Below, in pieces: positions 48,317 through 61,011 of a stretch of 64,000 nt of DNA. The translations under genes were made by a program, and so were the position numbers. The notes below the pieces were generated by a model. It did no database searches. It worked only from the letters and a program-made list of their open reading frames with translations, and was not told the DNA's origin. Positions within the stretch are counted from its first letter, which is position 1. Each line of letters opens with the position of its first letter. Source of the DNA: Certhia americana (taxonomy: Eukaryota; Chordata; Aves; Passeriformes; Certhiidae); contig CM031878.1 in assembly GCA_018697195.1 (NCBI GenBank), positions 71,505,233 through 71,569,232 on the forward strand, read 5' to 3'.

Positions 48317-51300
48317 ATTTTGTTTCTTTCCTTTCTCTCATTCCACTTTCCCATTGCATTTTTCCTCCCAGATGACAGCTGAAAGCCAGTTTGAAATAGG
48401 GCAGCACTTAGCCTTTATTTTCTCCTTTCTGGCTTGTTTTTCTCTTCCAAGTTACATAGAAAAAACTGTAAACATTTCAGCTGGACTTCAGAATTTTAGC
48501 AAGATACTCTTTCCTCATATCAACAAATACAGCAGAAGTAGTAGATGGAAATCAGCAATATAAACAAGACTGCAGCATTCTTAGAGTTCAAAGGAAATCA
48601 TAACACATCAAAGATTCCAGCCACTTTGAAAGATCCATGAAAATATATAAGCAATTGACCACCAGCAGAGCTGTACTCCAATATCTTTGTTCTCCCATGG
48701 AGGTGGGGAAATGCTGCATTTATTTCAACATATTTGCCTTCAACTTAACATGGGAAATCTGGCTGCACTCCACAGAGGCCAACGCTTTCAAAAGCTCAAC
48801 GTTGACATTAGCAGTTTGGGTGACACTGCGTGCTGTGGTGGACTGGATTTTTGCCATTTTGTGCTGAGCATATTTTTTAGTGGCATTAAAGGAACAAAGT
48901 CCCTTCCATCACCTAATGAGGCTCCACACTTCTCAAAGTTAAATATACCTTTCTTATCTCTCTTCAGTTGCCATACAAAAGTTCAAGCAAGAAACATATT
49001 CTCCCAATTCACAATTAAAACTCACTCACTATTTTGAAAAATAGATCTGGGAAAATCTAGACAGAATTTACAGGTAGAATGGAAATAACTGCTGCTGCTC
49101 AGGATATGAAGTAGTATCAGTAAACCCAGTACAAATAAATTAACAGGGAGAGTTAATTCGGAGTGATAAAATTTAAAACAAAACAAAAGAAGGAAACAAC
49201 CACCACCACAAAAAAAAATCCCCAAAAGCAAAGGCAATGCAGGATACGTCCATCTTTTATTCCTATGGGAAATCGAGTTGACATTTCTGACCTCCATGAA
49301 TGGAAAGATTTGCAAATGTTCAGTTTCCTTCTGCGAATTCACCATTTCTAGTAACACCAGCTGTTTGTGTCACTGTGTACACATACAATACACATTAAAA
49401 TGTCCCTCCAAAAAAATCAATAGCCATTATCATTGTTATTTACCATCATCATAACCCATCATCTGCTGTTGTTTCACACCACATTTTCCATGCCAAGTGT
49501 GGGTGTGCACTACCAAGCTTATGAATAGCTGAAAATTGCCATGACAATTTGCTGAGTTTCTGCTGGCTGGCACAGTAGAAACTGAATGATTCTATACAGC
49601 AATGTGCATTAATACATGCTACAAAGTTCATCTCTCAGTTGAGAGTTTCCCGGTTTTGTTGTGTACTCATTTAAAAATGCTAATGTAGTTAGCCTCTAGA
49701 TAGAGTAAAAAAAATGTGTACGTCACAAATAACAATTTAGAATAGTAGTATCTTTGAGAAGCGTAAGCATATCTTCACATTTTGATTTGTTTATTATGAC
49801 AACAAAAAGTAAAACAAAAAGACTAATATACAAGAAACAACACATTGACTCAGGAAGAAAAATAAAAATTCAGGGTAGTCTTTAGCCTTATTTTAACTTC
49901 TCTTTCTCATGGTTGCTACAAACACTGTGCAATCACCTTACCAGCACTTATCTCTAACTTTTCAACCTCTTTTCCATTATGGAAATTCTTCCAGAGGCTG
50001 TAGACAGTTTCCTATCTCCACAGCTAAATGGGTTAGATGTATATGTTAAGGAACTCCTAAAAAATTAATAGCTATGTGATTGTTTTCCTACTTTCTTAGA
50101 TTGTTATTTAGTTTTATTTTATAAAATATTGAAGCATGTATGCTCAAGATTAGTAGAGAAAAACTCTTCAAGGAAACCTGCAACCCCAGAGTTGCTCAGA
50201 ATATCATAAAAATGCTTCCCATTGAAAAGTAAAGATCTTTATGCATTTATAGTTTCACCTCTTGACATCTTACTTTCTTTCTGGCCTCAACAATTAAACT
50301 TCCAGTCCTGCCCTAGCCTCCTGATGAGTAGACTAGGTACTCAAATATATTCGATTTATCTAGTGCACAGATGTGAATGAGTGCAAAAATGATAAACTGA
50401 GAGCTTTATCTCCTCTTGCAGAGGAGCATGTTGATTTTTGAAGAAAATACAACTCAGCGTGGTAGGCTGCATGTTCCAGCAGTATTGTAGCTCTGTGGTA
50501 GGACAGTTTATCTCAAAAGAAGAGTTGTTGCCTAAGGTTCAGACTCAGCATCCCACAACAGCCAGAAGGCTGAAACCTGATTTCTGTTTCTGAATTTCAA
50601 AAGCTGTACCTGGGGCTTTTGCATGGGGTAAGCAGAGTCTTTGTCTGCTAGAGGAGGTGCAGAGGCACACCTTTCTGGGCAGGAAATCTAGGCATGGAGA
50701 CTGCTAGACTGTATCTCCTGCATTCTCTGTTGTTTACTTCTCCCTAAACAATTTTCCTGTTTACTGTGTAGAGAGCTTACCTGGCATTTCTGAAGTTTGT
50801 GCCTTTATCCATACATTATGTAGACCATGGGCACATAACATAGAACTTTAGAGAAAAATCTGAGGAATACATTCTTTACATTGTTGGTTGGACTCCATTT
50901 GTCAGGAGGAAAGGAGTCACATCCCAATTTGCACGAGTGTAGACTCTGGCAAAGGAAAGGATGTGAACAAGTTCATTTTTAGCAAGCAAGACTTGGAAAA
51001 CAGTAACTTTCTGTGTTTTATACATGGTGTTGAGTTTGCACAAACACTTTAACTCTTTCTTCATTAAAGACATAAATCATAGCCTGATTCATAAATGAAA
51101 AGTACATAGTGAGATTCCTGCCTCCTTTAAACAAAAAAGAAACATTATAAAATTTCCCAAGAAATATATTATAGCCACAAAATATATATTCTATCTAGCT
51201 TGCTATAGTTCATTGTTAATCAGAATAAAAAGTGCCTTTTAAAGAATCCTAAGAAAACTAGTGTGGAACAAAAACCTAAGGAAAATGCCACCAGTGTTCT

Positions 51301-52119
51301 CTTTTTAACATGTTCATATTACATTATGGATATAATTTCTTTAAAACATATAGCAGGCCATATTCATGAGTTCAGGAGTGCCTTCAGGGAAATACTCACT
51401 TTTTCCCCAAAACACTATGTCTGTGACTGTATGTACACTGAGTGACTTGAGTTCATAACTTGTACTTTAAGAAAGAATTTCTAAAGCTTGGAGTCAATTA
51501 TCATTTTTTCCCTCTTGTAAATAGAATAAGTGATGACTAACAGAGTAACTGTAAATATAAAGATTTTACATTTTCAATATCTATGACAACTTAGTCTCTG
51601 CTAGGCAGCTGTTCAGAGCAGAGCAGATCTAATGCAACCCACATAAATGGTTTTAATCACTTTTCAATGAAGGTGGAATATTTTCCTTCTAATTAGTATA
51701 TGATGTTCACAGGAATTATGCTAACATGGTATACTATCATTAAGAAAATATTTTTTTATCTGGTTTTTTTAGGTGTTAAGACTGGTTTGTGCTGAAAAAT
51801 AAAATCATAACACAAGACCTTTGCGGCTTATGGGTCCTTTGCTTCCATCTTCTTCTTCAAGATTTCCAAATATGAAATAATGAAGAAATTTCAGTTAGTT
51901 GTTATATGAACTGGAAATAATAATTAGAAGAATTAATAGAATGATAGTAATGAGAATGAAATAAACATATTTAGATCAGATCTGAACTTATGCACATATA
52001 ATCTGACATTCATCTCCACAAAGGTTCTAAGCCTCCAAACTCTTGTGTCTCCTCTTTTGCCACCTCTTATTCCTCCTCAGACCAGTGTGACTTCACACTC
52101 CCTGCATGCTCAGATTTCT

Positions 52120-52220
52120 TTAAAAAAGAAAAAAACCCAAAAAAACTAAAAACACTAACTGACCAATTAAAAAAAAAAAAAGAATTCCATAAACTGAGAT
52201 ATTAAAAAAAAAAAAAAAAA
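52120..52220 (+). repeat. A-rich low-complexity tract
   Basis: It contains AAAAAAGAAAAAAACCC-like text, a 13-base A-run at 52169-52181 and a 17-base A-run at 52204-52220. No recognisable retroposed sequence lies upstream. Confidence 0.88.
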
Positions 52221-52734
52221 TTGGGTTCCAAAGCCTCAGTGTGTAGCTGATAAGTGAAAGAACCAGGCAAGACCAACCAGGGCACCCTGTAGCTGCTCTG
52301 TTGTGGAGATATTTTCTTACTGTAGTGGACAGCTAAGCAGATTGACTTCACAGCCAACTCATGGAAGTGAGGTTTAGTGTCTTTGTTTCACCTCTGTCTC
52401 AGCTAAGCCCCCATGTCTGTCTCAGTTTTCCATCAGGAAAACTTGACTTCTTCTCAGAACCTGAGTGACTTTGAAGGGAACCACAGAGGACAGTAAAAAT
52501 AACCATAGCACTGCTCTTGGACAGAAAAGATCATCTAATTGCAGCCTGTTGATATCTCTAATCTGGTTCCTCTGCTGGTTTCATCTGTCTTTCGTGGCTT
52601 TTCACTGGTAAGCGACTGAAGGAAATGGACCTTTAGGGTGAATATCCCACTCTACACTGCACTGCACCCGTATACATCTCAAGCACTTTGATCAGCCTCA
52701 GGTGTCACAATAAATAGGGTTATCAAACTGTTAG

Positions 52735-53190
52735 AGTGTGTCCAGCAAGGGCAACGAACACGGCAATCTTGAGGGCAAGACTTACCACAAGTGGCTGAGG
52801 TCACTTGGCATGCTCAGTGGAGAGAAGAGATGGCTGACAGACCTTGTCATGGTTTATCACTTCCTCAAGTGGGGCAGCAGAGAAGACAGATCTCAGTCTG
52901 GTAAGCAGCAATAGACCTTGAGGAAATAGGATGAAGCTGCATTATGAGTAGCTCAGACTCAACTTTTGGAAAAGGTTCTTCACCTAGAGTGTGGTCAGTC
53001 ACTGGAACAGGCTCCCCAGGGAAGTAAGTGGTAAAATAAAAGCATCAAGCTTGTCACATTTCAAGGAGCATGTGATCAAATATCTTACTCATGTTGTTTA
53101 GTTTTATGTGGTCCTGTGAAGAGCTGGATTTGCTGATCCTACAGATTCCTTCCAGCTTAAGATTTTCTATGATCCTATGATACTATTTCA
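52735..53190 (+). mobile_element. CR1 LINE 3' end (sense)
   Basis: It starts with GTGTGTCCAGCAAGGGCAAC GAA and continues through AAAAGGTTCTTCACCTAGAG TGTGGTCAGTCACTGGAACA GGCTCCCCAGGGAAG. It ends with GATTCCTTCCAGCTTAAG and TTCTATGATCCTATGA, the CR1 tail motif in about two units. It is 5'-truncated and diverged. It lies about 165 bp upstream of a second, separate CR1. Confidence 0.93.
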
Positions 53191-53354
53191 ACAAGTCTTG
53201 TTTGAAGAAGTATCTACTAATTGAAATGTTCATGTCCTTTGTAGCAATTTGGATCACACATGTATTAAAAACTTGGGCTGACTTCAGATGAAGGTGTCTA
53301 ACAAGCCAAAAGACTGTCATTTAATGTACTTAGAAGAATAAAGAGCAATGCCCA

Positions 53355-54001
53355 CCAGTTTTGGTGAGATTGTTGACCTGCTGGAGGGCAGGAAGGCAAT
53401 GCAGAGGGATCTGCACAGGCTGGATCAATGGACTGAGGCCAATGGAATGAAGTTCAACAAGGTTAAATACTGGGTCTTTCCCTTGCATCACATCAACCCC
53501 AGCTAGTGCTACAGGCTGGGGGAAGAGTCTCTAGAAAGATACCCAGTGATGTAATAACTGGGACTGTTGGTTGATAGGTGGCTAAACAAGTGCCAACATA
53601 TGTCCAGGTGGCCAAAGAAGGCCAGTGGCCTCCTGGCCTATAGAGGAAACAGTTTGACAAATATAGTCATGGTAGGAACTGTATCGCTTTCTATAACTGC
53701 CCGAAAGGAGGTGGTAGTGAGGTGGGGAATCAGCCTCTTCTCCCAGGTAACAAGTGACAGGATGAGAAGATATAGCCTCAAGTTGTGCCAGGAGAGGTTT
53801 AGGCTAGATATTAAGAAAAAATTCTTCACCAGATGGGTGGTCAGGCATTGGAACAGGATGTCCAGGGTAGTAGTAAAGTCACCATCCCTGGGAGTGTTCA
53901 AAACCTGATATGTGGGTATGGCATTTGAGGACATGCTAGAGGTGCACCTGGTGATCGTGACAGGTTGGCAGTTTTTTGAGGGTTTTTTTCCATGATTCTA
54001 A
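53355..54001 (+). mobile_element. CR1 LINE, ORF2 end plus 3' UTR (sense)
   Basis: The 5' part reads through the late ORF2 region: CTGCACAGGCTGGATCAATG GACTGAGGCCAATGG AATGAAGTTCAACAAGG. The 3' part has AGCCTCAAGTTGTGCCAGGA GAGGTTTAGGCTAGATATTA AGAAAAAATTCTTCACCAG, then ATTGGAACAGGATGTCCAGG and the tail CCATGATTCTAA. Internal sequence around 53640-53720 appears shortened or rearranged relative to intact CR1. The plus open frame 53567-53908 and minus frame 53638-53934 are inside it. A solo LTR is inserted at its tail. Confidence 0.93.
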
Positions 54002-54006
54002 CAACA

Positions 54007-54425
54007 TGTCCTGGTTCTGTCCAGGACAGAATTAAATTTTTTTAGTATCCAGGAGAGGGCATGGCCAGGTCCTGGAGTTTATTCTCACATCACTGCTGGG
54101 GACATGGGAAAAGGATTCTCTTCTGGGGAGAAAGGGTTTCTTCCAGTTCAGAAAACATGGCAAGAGAAGCCATCTGGCCTTTTCCATTGTCAGTGAGGGT
54201 GTGCGGGGTGTGCTCAGTTACTGTTACTGTTCATTTTCTTATGCCATTTGCAGTTTCCAGAAAATTTTTATTTTCTCAACCAGTGATCTTTGCTCTTTGT
54301 GCCTTCCATTCTTCACTCCATCTCATAAGAAAGTAGAGGGGAAGGGAAAAATTAGGAGTTATCAGCCCAGTTTTGGAGTCTTGGTGGGGCTCTGAACTGG
54401 TGAGTACCATTCCCCAAACTCGACA
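54007..54425 (+). mobile_element. Solo ERVL-like LTR with 5-bp target duplication
   Basis: The element begins TGTCCTGG and ends CTCGACA. It is flanked by perfect CAACA direct repeats at 54002-54006 and 54426-54430; 5-bp duplications are usual for ERVL integration. The first 22 bp form an inverted repeat, TGTCCTGG / CCAGGACA, around a 6-nt loop. The wording (TGTCCTGGTT, GACAGAATTAA, TACCATTCCCCAAACTCGACA-like end) resembles songbird ERVL LTRs as I remember them, which also gives the plus orientation. No gag-pol is present, so the internal region was lost by LTR-LTR recombination. It landed in or directly after the CR1 tail at 54001, so it is younger than that CR1. The 91-codon plus frame 54061-54336 is inside it. 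Confidence 0.92.
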
Positions 54426-55100
54426 CAACAGAAAAAAAGAAAATATTTCGTAGTGATGTCCTACAAAGCCATGGTAAAATTCTCAATACTAAAGTTTAAA
54501 TTCTTAAGGCAGAAACATGTTCTGATTACAAACTAAGTGGTATTCTCTATCTTAATTGCTCTACAATTTGGTTTGTAAACCGTCACTGCTCATACTTGGC
54601 CAGGTAGCTCTTTGCACGGGAAAACAGAAAAGGGTCTTCTATGTCTCAGACTGAAGTTAATTGGAAGGCTATATGTGAAAAGGTTAAATGATTTTTCTTG
54701 TCAAAAGTGGCTGTTGGCTTAGTATAATGAACTACCTCCTTAATGGCTGTGAATCCATCAACCTCACTTGGGCTACCATGTTTATTTTATCTTTCAGACT
54801 GACTCTTATGCAGTCATAGTAAAAGGAAGTTTGATGTTTGCTAACATATTTACTACTTTGGTTCAGGTCAGCAAATCAATTTCAGTACACGTGTTCTACA
54901 ATATGCTTAATTGCTGCTTTTTTTCAATTTATACTAGGCATTCAGTTTACTTATCCACATTTTCAAGCTTGTAAGATGAATGGAAAAGACAACAAAAGAG
55001 GAAGGAAAGGAAAGGAAAACTGCACTGGTTAGGCATTCATACGTGCATATTTGGCTGCACTTCTTGATCATGTAAACATTTTTTCTTTTTTCATCTAAAC

Positions 55101-55103
<3 letters not shown>

Positions 55104-55138
<35 letters not shown>
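55104..55138 (+). repeat. Poly-T run (35 T)
   Basis: An uninterrupted run of 35 T lies between AAACAGC and AATGAAAGG. On the minus strand it could be a poly-A tail, but the adjoining sequence (55070-55103) is not a recognised retroposon. Confidence 0.93.
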
Positions 55139-55141
<3 letters not shown>

Positions 55142-55574
55142 GAAAGGACAGAGTAAGGAGATTGGAAGAGGCTGGCAACCTGAGAAATGGAGACAAATAT
55201 CATTTTCCTTGGAATGGGAACTTTGCAACTTTCAACAATTCAAATAGTTTTACTTCCTTTGAATGTTTTCCTTCATTCCTTCTGTTAAACCCATTTGAAA
55301 GAAATATTATTTCCCTCCTAGACATATTGAAATTATTTAGCTCTAGTACTATTCTGTTATGCTTTCTGAAAGCTTCTATACATTTTTCTCCAAACTTGCA
55401 TACCAAAATTATTGAATAGGATATGTCATCTTCATCACTTTCTGCCATGTTTACAAAATTGAGGGGGTTATTATGGCTATATTGCTCAATAAAGTAAAGA
55501 TTAGCTTAGTATTCTAGATGCTTGGTGAACACGCTCTTTCAGAGAAAATGCAGGTTGCAAAAAATACATCATCT

Positions 55575-55745
55575 GCAATATAAAAAAACAACCAACCCAC
55601 CAACCAACCAAAATCTCACGAAAAACAATGACAAGAAAAGCAAAAATCCCCCAATGCCACAAAAACCAAGTGAAGCCAAGCCAAACCAAGCCAAATTAAA
55701 GCAATACAAACCAACCAAAGCAAATGAAAGCAAACCAAGACCAGA
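55575..55745 (+). repeat. CCAA / AAGCC low-complexity tract
   Basis: It contains AACCAACCCACCAACCAACC, then AAGCCAAGCCAAACCAAGCC and CAAACCAACC-like units with almost no T. It resembles the A-rich tracts at 16876 and 34113. The 93-codon plus-strand frame at 55522-55803 (rich in K, P, N, Q) and the minus-strand frames opposite are composition artefacts. Confidence 0.88.
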
Positions 55746-56577
55746 AAATAAATTAGACTACAAAGACCAGTACAATCACATGAAATATAGAACATATAGC
55801 TGAATAGTGTAATAATGCTCTTCTGGTAGATGACAGTACATGAAATGGATCCTTCACTTAAAAATTTCTCTCTGTTGAACCTGATGAACACTGTTTGTTG
55901 ACTTTTATATAGAACTATTCTATTTAAGAAGACTAGGCTGACAATTATCGTCTCCTACAGAATTTGTGCTCTTAATGTGATGATGCAAGTTCTATGAATA
56001 ACATCAGAAATTACAGCCTTAGTTTACCAAATAGTTGCAACTTTTTAAGAGAAATACAGTCATATTGAGGTATAAATCACAGACTGATTTTTCTTCACAA
56101 ACGTCTATGCTTACCTTAACCAACAATATCAAAATCCAGTTATTTAATAAAACATTATACTCATCTTGAATGAAATATACTGTTATATTTTAATGAAAAA
56201 ATATGAATGCAACAAGTTTACATTCTGTGTATGCTAATAGATAAACAGTATTGGCATATTTTTTATACAGAAATAGCACCTACTAAAAGCTTTTGAGTGA
56301 TACTGGGAAGAATGAAAGATTCCTCTGGGTTTTGTGAATCAGAATGTATTAAAAAAAATCAATATGGCTATCAATTCAGAAATTGTGTCCTATATAGACA
56401 ACACACAGTGCAAAGCTTGTAGTATTAGAAAAAGTTATTGTGAGGGAGAACTGGTGGAACAGCCCATACTCTGACAGTCTTGGTAATGATATTATCTGAA
56501 TTTCATTGATCTTATGAAAAGAGGCATGAACATCAACTCTTAGAATTAAACACCAATTGTCTTTTTTTTTTTTAATT

Positions 56578-56602
56578 ATTTTTTGTCACAATGACAAAAA
56601 AT
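56578..56602. repeat. Perfect 11-bp hairpin with 3-nt loop
   Basis: ATTTTTTGTCA (56578-56588) and TGACAAAAAAT (56592-56602) are perfect reverse complements around CAA. It lies just after a T-run. The stem is A/T-rich apart from the TGAC core. No adjoining gene is recognised. Confidence 0.9.
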
Positions 56603-59600
56603 GAAAAGAGAAGAAGAAGCTTGTATGATATGAGAATAGCATGCCTCATTATCCGGCATGTTAATTCTGAAGTTAAAACTTCTTGATCACATCAAACTAT
56701 ACAAACACTTCAAGGGCAATACGTTGTACGTTTTGTCTATGTATATATGTAAATTATGAACCTTGACACTTCTGTGTTTATTCCCTTTTGAAGTGTCACT
56801 GATCTCCCCAGGTTTCTGTGAGTTGCATGCATAGTCTTCCTTAGTGTTGGTTTTTGGACCTCTCTGATTATAAAGTCCTTCCACTCTTACGAACTTCCAG
56901 TATCAACAAAGCTTCAGAAAATCAGAAGGAAAGAATACCTAAAGAGTGATAGTCTAAATAGAGAAGGCTGAGATTTTGTTTATTTATTTCCCTTGAACAG
57001 AATTGAATTCTTTCCTGCCAGGCCAACAGTTTAGCCCTTTTTTAGGGCATAATCCATGTGAGAAAAGACTGAGGCTTTAAATCGTCAGATACAGTTATCA
57101 CAAACTGATGTGCAAAAATGTGATTATTAATGTCTGGCACTGAAATTCACTGCATCTAATTGAACTACTGGGTCATTCAATCTATTAAATGTGCAATTTA
57201 ATTTCAAGAGAGGTCTTTTTTTTCCATACAAGCAGTAATACTCTACACTTATAACAAGCAGAGAAACTCGATCTGGTATGTGTCTTTTTAAAAAAAAAAA
57301 AAAAAAAAAGTAATATTGTTTAGTCTGTTGCACAAAGATTCTGATCACTTAAATATCTGCCCTAGAAACAGAAAATTTCAATCAATTACATCAAACATAT
57401 GATAAAGGGGATTCTGAAGTGGCAATATATGTCAAATTCAAAAGGGCTTTAGTCTGCTGACAGAGAAAGAAGAATAAAAATTATATTTCAAAGTTTCTCC
57501 AATTGCTAGTCCAATCTGAAGCTGTTCTGGTAGGACTCAAAAACAGGAAAGTTTGCTGTTCTATGCGAATAACGGAAAAGACAACATTCATATGAGAAAA
57601 ATGTTCTGAAGGGAACAAAGCACCTATTAAACTCACTTTGTTTAGGAGCAAAAAGTGCATTGTGCTGTCATATCTTTATCTATGCCTCAAAGTATTTTTT
57701 ATAGCATATCATTCTTGAAAACCATCACTCTGTGCAATCAGGGAAACATCACTCATTTTATGGATGGAATCTTGAGAAAGAGAGTTCAGATGGGTGTTGT
57801 ATAATGGGCACAGCTGATTCAGTTCTCTCCTTTATGCCTTACTTAATCACTCTTTATCTGGAATTTGCTTTAAAAAAACCAAAATTACAAAATTAAAGTA
57901 TTCTCTGAGAAAAGGCAGTCAGAAGATTTTTTTTTTTCCATTGGAAAGTCAGGAATGTATTTTAGGAGCTCTTTCATTGATCTTAGCCAGGTGTATAGAT
58001 AAAAAGGTGGAAACACCAGACATTTCCACCCAGAAGGTCTGAGGCAAGGCTAGTGAAATGGTACATCACACTTTTCCATGTGCCCTGGAATAATACCACT
58101 TTTTTCATCAATGCTGTTGAAGTGAGTGTACAAATCCAACATCTCCCACAATCTACATTGCTTTTGTAATTGCTTCCAGGTATTTTGAGCTTGAACTGTT
58201 CATAGTTCTATGTACTTCATTTTCAGATATCTCTAAACTTTTTCTTTCTTCTCATTCAGCCATTCTATGTTAATTTTGTGAGCTGTAGACACTTCTCTTA
58301 GAGAAAGTTTTTTGTGCATGTACTGAAGGGCAGCAAGTTTTGAGAGACTGATTAAAACATACTCTGAAACAGATTGAAGTGAGAGGCCTAGCTGGGATCT
58401 CATATCACCAAAATGGAAAGCAATACAAGTATGCTATCTGTGAAAAAAGAGTAAGGTTTGGCCTTCTCAGTTTGAGAAAATAATATATTATTAGAAATAA
58501 TAAAACACTACACCTCAATTGAATCAGTTTTAAATCATCTCATGGTTACTGGAGATAAAATACTGAATTGGAAATTATTCATCTTTCATTTCACTGTTAT
58601 CTATCAGGCGTAGCTGTATGCCATTGCATGTTGAAGTATGCAGCCTAAGTGATAAAACAGTTAAAAAGAAAGTAATAAGACATATCTAGTTCCTGCTCAA
58701 CTTGCTAATACTCAGGATAAAATTAGCCACTTTTATTGAGATAAAGGCTGAATTGACATTGATGTACTAAATTCTACTTAGTGGTTTAAGCATTTGCTTT
58801 TATTCCTTTTCCTTAAAAATATTTAGCTACAGTTTACTTTAGCTCAGAATAAAATTCTCAGAACAGGAAGATAAGGTAAATGTTATGTTACTATTCTTTT
58901 TCCGCATGTTTTTTGTCATAAGCAACAGCAGGAAAATAACATTTTTTTCTTCAGTGTAACATTTCCATTCTTGGACTGTTATTGGTGTTTAGTATTACTT
59001 TAATCTTTCACTGTCGAAAGCAGCCTGACATCATAAATAGAGTCAAGCACATTAGAGAAAGAAAACAAGCTGTGATTCTGATTATTTCCAAGGTAAGGCT
59101 GTGCAAGTTGTTGAAGTGTAGAGTTTACAAAAAAGTTTTACAAAAGTATTTCCCAGAATGAAATTTCTTTTCCAGTCCTCCCACAATTTTTGACTCCAAA
59201 TTAATGAAAATCCATCAGCCTTTCTGTATCAAGAAGACTGGAAAAAAAAGCTTGAAGGTTTGGTGAATTTGATTTTGACGTGCTAGCTTTGTTTGCATTT
59301 TTCTTTGCTAATAACCTCTAATATTCATTTTGATCCCCATTTTAATCTGTATTTTTCTCTTAAAAAATTGTCTGTTTTTTTTCCCATAAAATGAATTGTA
59401 AGACAAATGTAAAATGTTAAGACCTAAGAGTGAGAAAGTTATCTACTCTATTTGTCTTTCTCTGTTGACTTCTTAGCAATTTATCCTCTCATGACAACTA
59501 AAGTAATTTCAAAAGAAAATGTCAGATCACTGAAAAAGTTTAATCTTACTTACCTGGATATGAAATAAAATAATCTTCTCCTTATACTGAATTATTTTTT

Positions 59601-61011
59601 TCTGAATTGAAATCAGAATTTAGTTAAACAGCTGTTATTTCTTTCCCTCTTCTAGCAGTGTCTTCTACCAGTCTCACAAAGCTTTGAAGCTCTCCGATAT
59701 ATTTCTATTTTAGTGAATTCAGCCAAGGCAAACTTTCCTCTCTTCTTCTTCTTCCCCAGTAAATTCAGGAACAAATAGAGGGAGAGATTTGCCAACCACA
59801 GGTTTAAAACTGTGTTATTTCTTTCGCTTATTTCAGCTTTGTGAAGGTAATGTATGCAACTTATTGTCATAGCTGCTGCCTTGTCCAATTTTACCTTAAA
59901 AAACAAAGATTGACACAACAAAAAATAAATAACAGCCTTAACTTACTAATTTACCTTAAAGTTAGCCTCTTTATAGGTAATGCTGCTGGAAAGAAGTTAG
60001 AACTTCCTCATTTTCCAAGATATCCATGTAAGAACATTCAAATTAATAAGATTTATCTAAAATAACCCCTTTTGGTTTCATGCATGTTATCTTCTGACAC
60101 TTCAGTATGATTTTGTCATGTCTAAGAATCTCTAGATTTCTTCTTTATAGTACTTTTGCTTGTTTGCTTTTGAGTAAAAACAATTATGCTAAGGTGTTCT
60201 TTTTGTTCTTCTTTCTCCCTGTAATGGGTTGTCTGTGAAATTAATATCTGCCAGCATAATCCTGACCTTCAGTTTTGGCCTTCCTATTTTTCCTCCCCAC
60301 CCATACAAAATAAAAATCCCTTGTCCTCATGTGGCTCACTGTTCAGGAAGGTTGGGTGAAGGAGTAAGACTATTTACCAGCTGCCTCCTAAACAGTGGAG
60401 CAAAGCACAATATTAAGTTAATTTTAAAGCCAGACACTGCCAAAAGGAACAAATCTGAGTAGTATGGCTTCAGGTTTTGTTCACATTCTGATGGGAGCAG
60501 AAAAAGAAGCAAAATTGGTAAAGGAAACCACTTTATCCTGTTTTTCACAGTTTCTTCTAATTGACCATTTCATAGGAAAACAATGTTACAAAACATTTAT
60601 TTGTCATAACAATTTCAGCTACTCATCAGAGACCCTCACTAGGATTAATTTTAAATTTGAGAGAAGATGGATAAAAATTCTTTCTATATCTTCATCAGAT
60701 TTTTGCCAATAAAAGTTCTTTCCCATTGCCCGGTGTAGCTACAATCTTAGCATCTGCAAAGAATTTGGTATTGTCCCACACATTAAAATACTTATACTTC
60801 ATATTCTAGTAAATTATTCAGAATTTCGCAAGGTAAGACAATGTCACATCTGCTTTGATTCTATTAAATTCTAGCTTAAGAGTGTTCAATCCATAGTGTC
60901 CTGCCTGAGCTGTCCATGTCTTGTCTGGAAGCACTCTTTTTATTCTCCATCTCTCTCTCTCTCTTGCTTCTAAATAATTACCAATCAGTAATATCCTGAG
61001 ATGCATCAAAA

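Larger units (their letters stand above)
47536..52734. other. No gene recognised
   Basis: This stretch contains the double T-run at 48272-48316, A-rich tracts at 52120-52220 and unique AT-rich sequence. Open frames at 48237-48563 (plus, through the T-run), 48687-49037 (plus) and 49022-49357 (minus) are unrecognised. The patch 50450-50720 is less AT-rich but has no recognisable content. No RNA gene is seen. Confidence 0.55.
54431..61011. other. Long AT-rich stretch, no gene recognised
   Basis: This stretch holds the T-run at 55104-55138, the CCAAA tract at 55575-55745, a hairpin at 56578-56602, an A-run near 57290 and a (CT)7 run at 60951-60964. Open frames of 60-93 codons occur on both strands without familiar motifs. 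No named transposon or RNA gene is seen. Confidence 0.55.

Noticed and set aside
53567..53934. Open frames of 113 and 98 codons on opposite strands
   Set aside because: Both lie inside a CR1 3' end; the plus frame translates untranslated CR1 sequence.
55522..55803. 93-codon Lys/Pro/Asn-rich frame
   Set aside because: Generated by the CCAA/AAGCC low-complexity tract.
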